Assembly (NCBI GenBank): GCA_029933395.1
Contig: JAOZOG010000010.1
Coordinates: forward strand, 7,470-22,823
DNA: 15,354 nt
From: Sulfurovaceae bacterium
Lineage (GTDB): Bacteria; Campylobacterota; Campylobacteria; Campylobacterales; Sulfurovaceae
Direction: 5' to 3'
Positions 14,962-15,354 of this stretch are shown here, in pieces (position 1 is the first letter of the stretch; the number at the start of each line of letters is the position of its first letter). Position numbers and translations under genes: made by a program. A model generated the notes under the pieces. That model saw only the letters and a list, made by a program, of their open reading frames with translations, had not been told where the DNA came from and ran no database searches.

Positions 14962-14995
14962 CAGGGAAATAAGCGGGTGAAAAGGAGAGAGAAAT

Positions 14996-15354
14996 ATGAA
15001 ACTGACGATCATAGGGAGCGGTGCGATGGCAATGGCACTTGCCGATGGACTGAAGGGAAAATTTGAGCTGGAATTTATCGCCAGAGATGCCCAAAAACTG
15101 GATATGCTTTCTCAGAAATATACCGCCGACTGCTCGGAGCTGGGCGAAACCGTGATCGACGGCAAAAATATCCTGCTCTGTATCAAGCCCTACGCCCTGG
15201 ATAGAGTATCGGAGCAGCTCTACGGCAAAGCACGCACCCTCTATTCCATCCTTGCCGGCACCCCCATCGGTACACTTGCAGACAAAATCGATGCCGAACA
15301 TATCGTCAGGGCGATGCCCAATGTCGCTGCCGCTTTTGGCGCCTCTGCCACGGC
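14996..15354 (+). CDS. proC: Pyrroline-5-carboxylate reductase, 5' part only
   Basis: ProC reduces 1-pyrroline-5-carboxylate to L-proline with NAD(P)H, the last step of proline synthesis, in the cytoplasm. The first 119 codons are present and the gene runs off the right edge. The Rossmann dinucleotide-binding motif is IIGSGAMAMALADGL (residues 5-19). The family signatures CIKPYAL, SILAGTPI and RAMPNVAAAFGASATA follow in the expected order. The start ATG has a strong AAAGGAGAGA ribosome site and a consensus -10 box upstream. It is divergent from bamD across 111 bases. In Campylobacter, as I recall, fliW lies between these two genes; here it is absent. Confidence 0.95.
   Translation, partial: MKLTIIGSGAMAMALADGLKGKFELEFIARDAQKLDMLSQKYTADCSELGETVIDGKNILLCIKPYALDRVSEQLYGKARTLYSILAGTPIGTLADKIDAEHIVRAMPNVAAAFGASAT

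Noticed and set aside
14945..15301. Minus-strand open frame of 118 codons opposite proC
   Set aside because: ProC signatures are clear on the plus strand; the antisense frame has no motif and covers the proC promoter and ribosome site.

Overview
The window looks like chromosomal DNA from a Campylobacterota (epsilonproteobacterial) organism, most likely a non-flagellated, free-living or vent-type relative such as Sulfurovum. The grounds are the protein signatures (NadB, NhaD, UvrC, Lon, BamD), compact gene packing, and two neighbourhoods I recall from Campylobacter and Helicobacter: a small protein next to uvrC with guaA nearby, and lon-bamD-(fliW)-proC. In this window fliW is missing from the second neighbourhood. 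The genus is an inference; no rRNA or other marker is present.

Left block (1-3736, minus strand, read right to left): a 44-residue LptM-like lipoprotein, nadB (L-aspartate oxidase, NAD synthesis), nhaD (Na+/H+ antiporter) and the 5' part of guaA (GMP synthase). The first three are nearly contiguous and probably form one operon. Two perfect palindromes separate nhaD from guaA.

Centre left (3707-5992, plus strand): a DUF721/DciA-like protein directly abutting uvrC (excision-repair nuclease). Its likely promoter lies inside the divergent lipoprotein gene, and the geometry predicts a leaderless mRNA.

Centre (6202-11637, plus strand): a tightly spaced four-gene signalling operon. In order it encodes a free-standing Aer/CetB-type FAD-binding PAS protein, a 480-residue adaptor with a degenerate and a canonical Hpt domain, a membrane NIT-domain hybrid histidine kinase with three receiver-like domains, and a single-domain response regulator. 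Together they carry every step of a His-Asp-His-Asp phosphorelay but no recognisable output domain. This is the least ordinary part of the window.

Right block (11665-15354): lon and bamD on the minus strand, then divergent proC running off the edge. GTAG-headed palindromes resembling REP elements lie on both sides of lon, a single copy after its stop codon and an inverted pair between bamD and lon. No tRNA, rRNA, CRISPR array, insertion sequence or phage gene was seen, and no gene-free stretch exceeds 300 bases.
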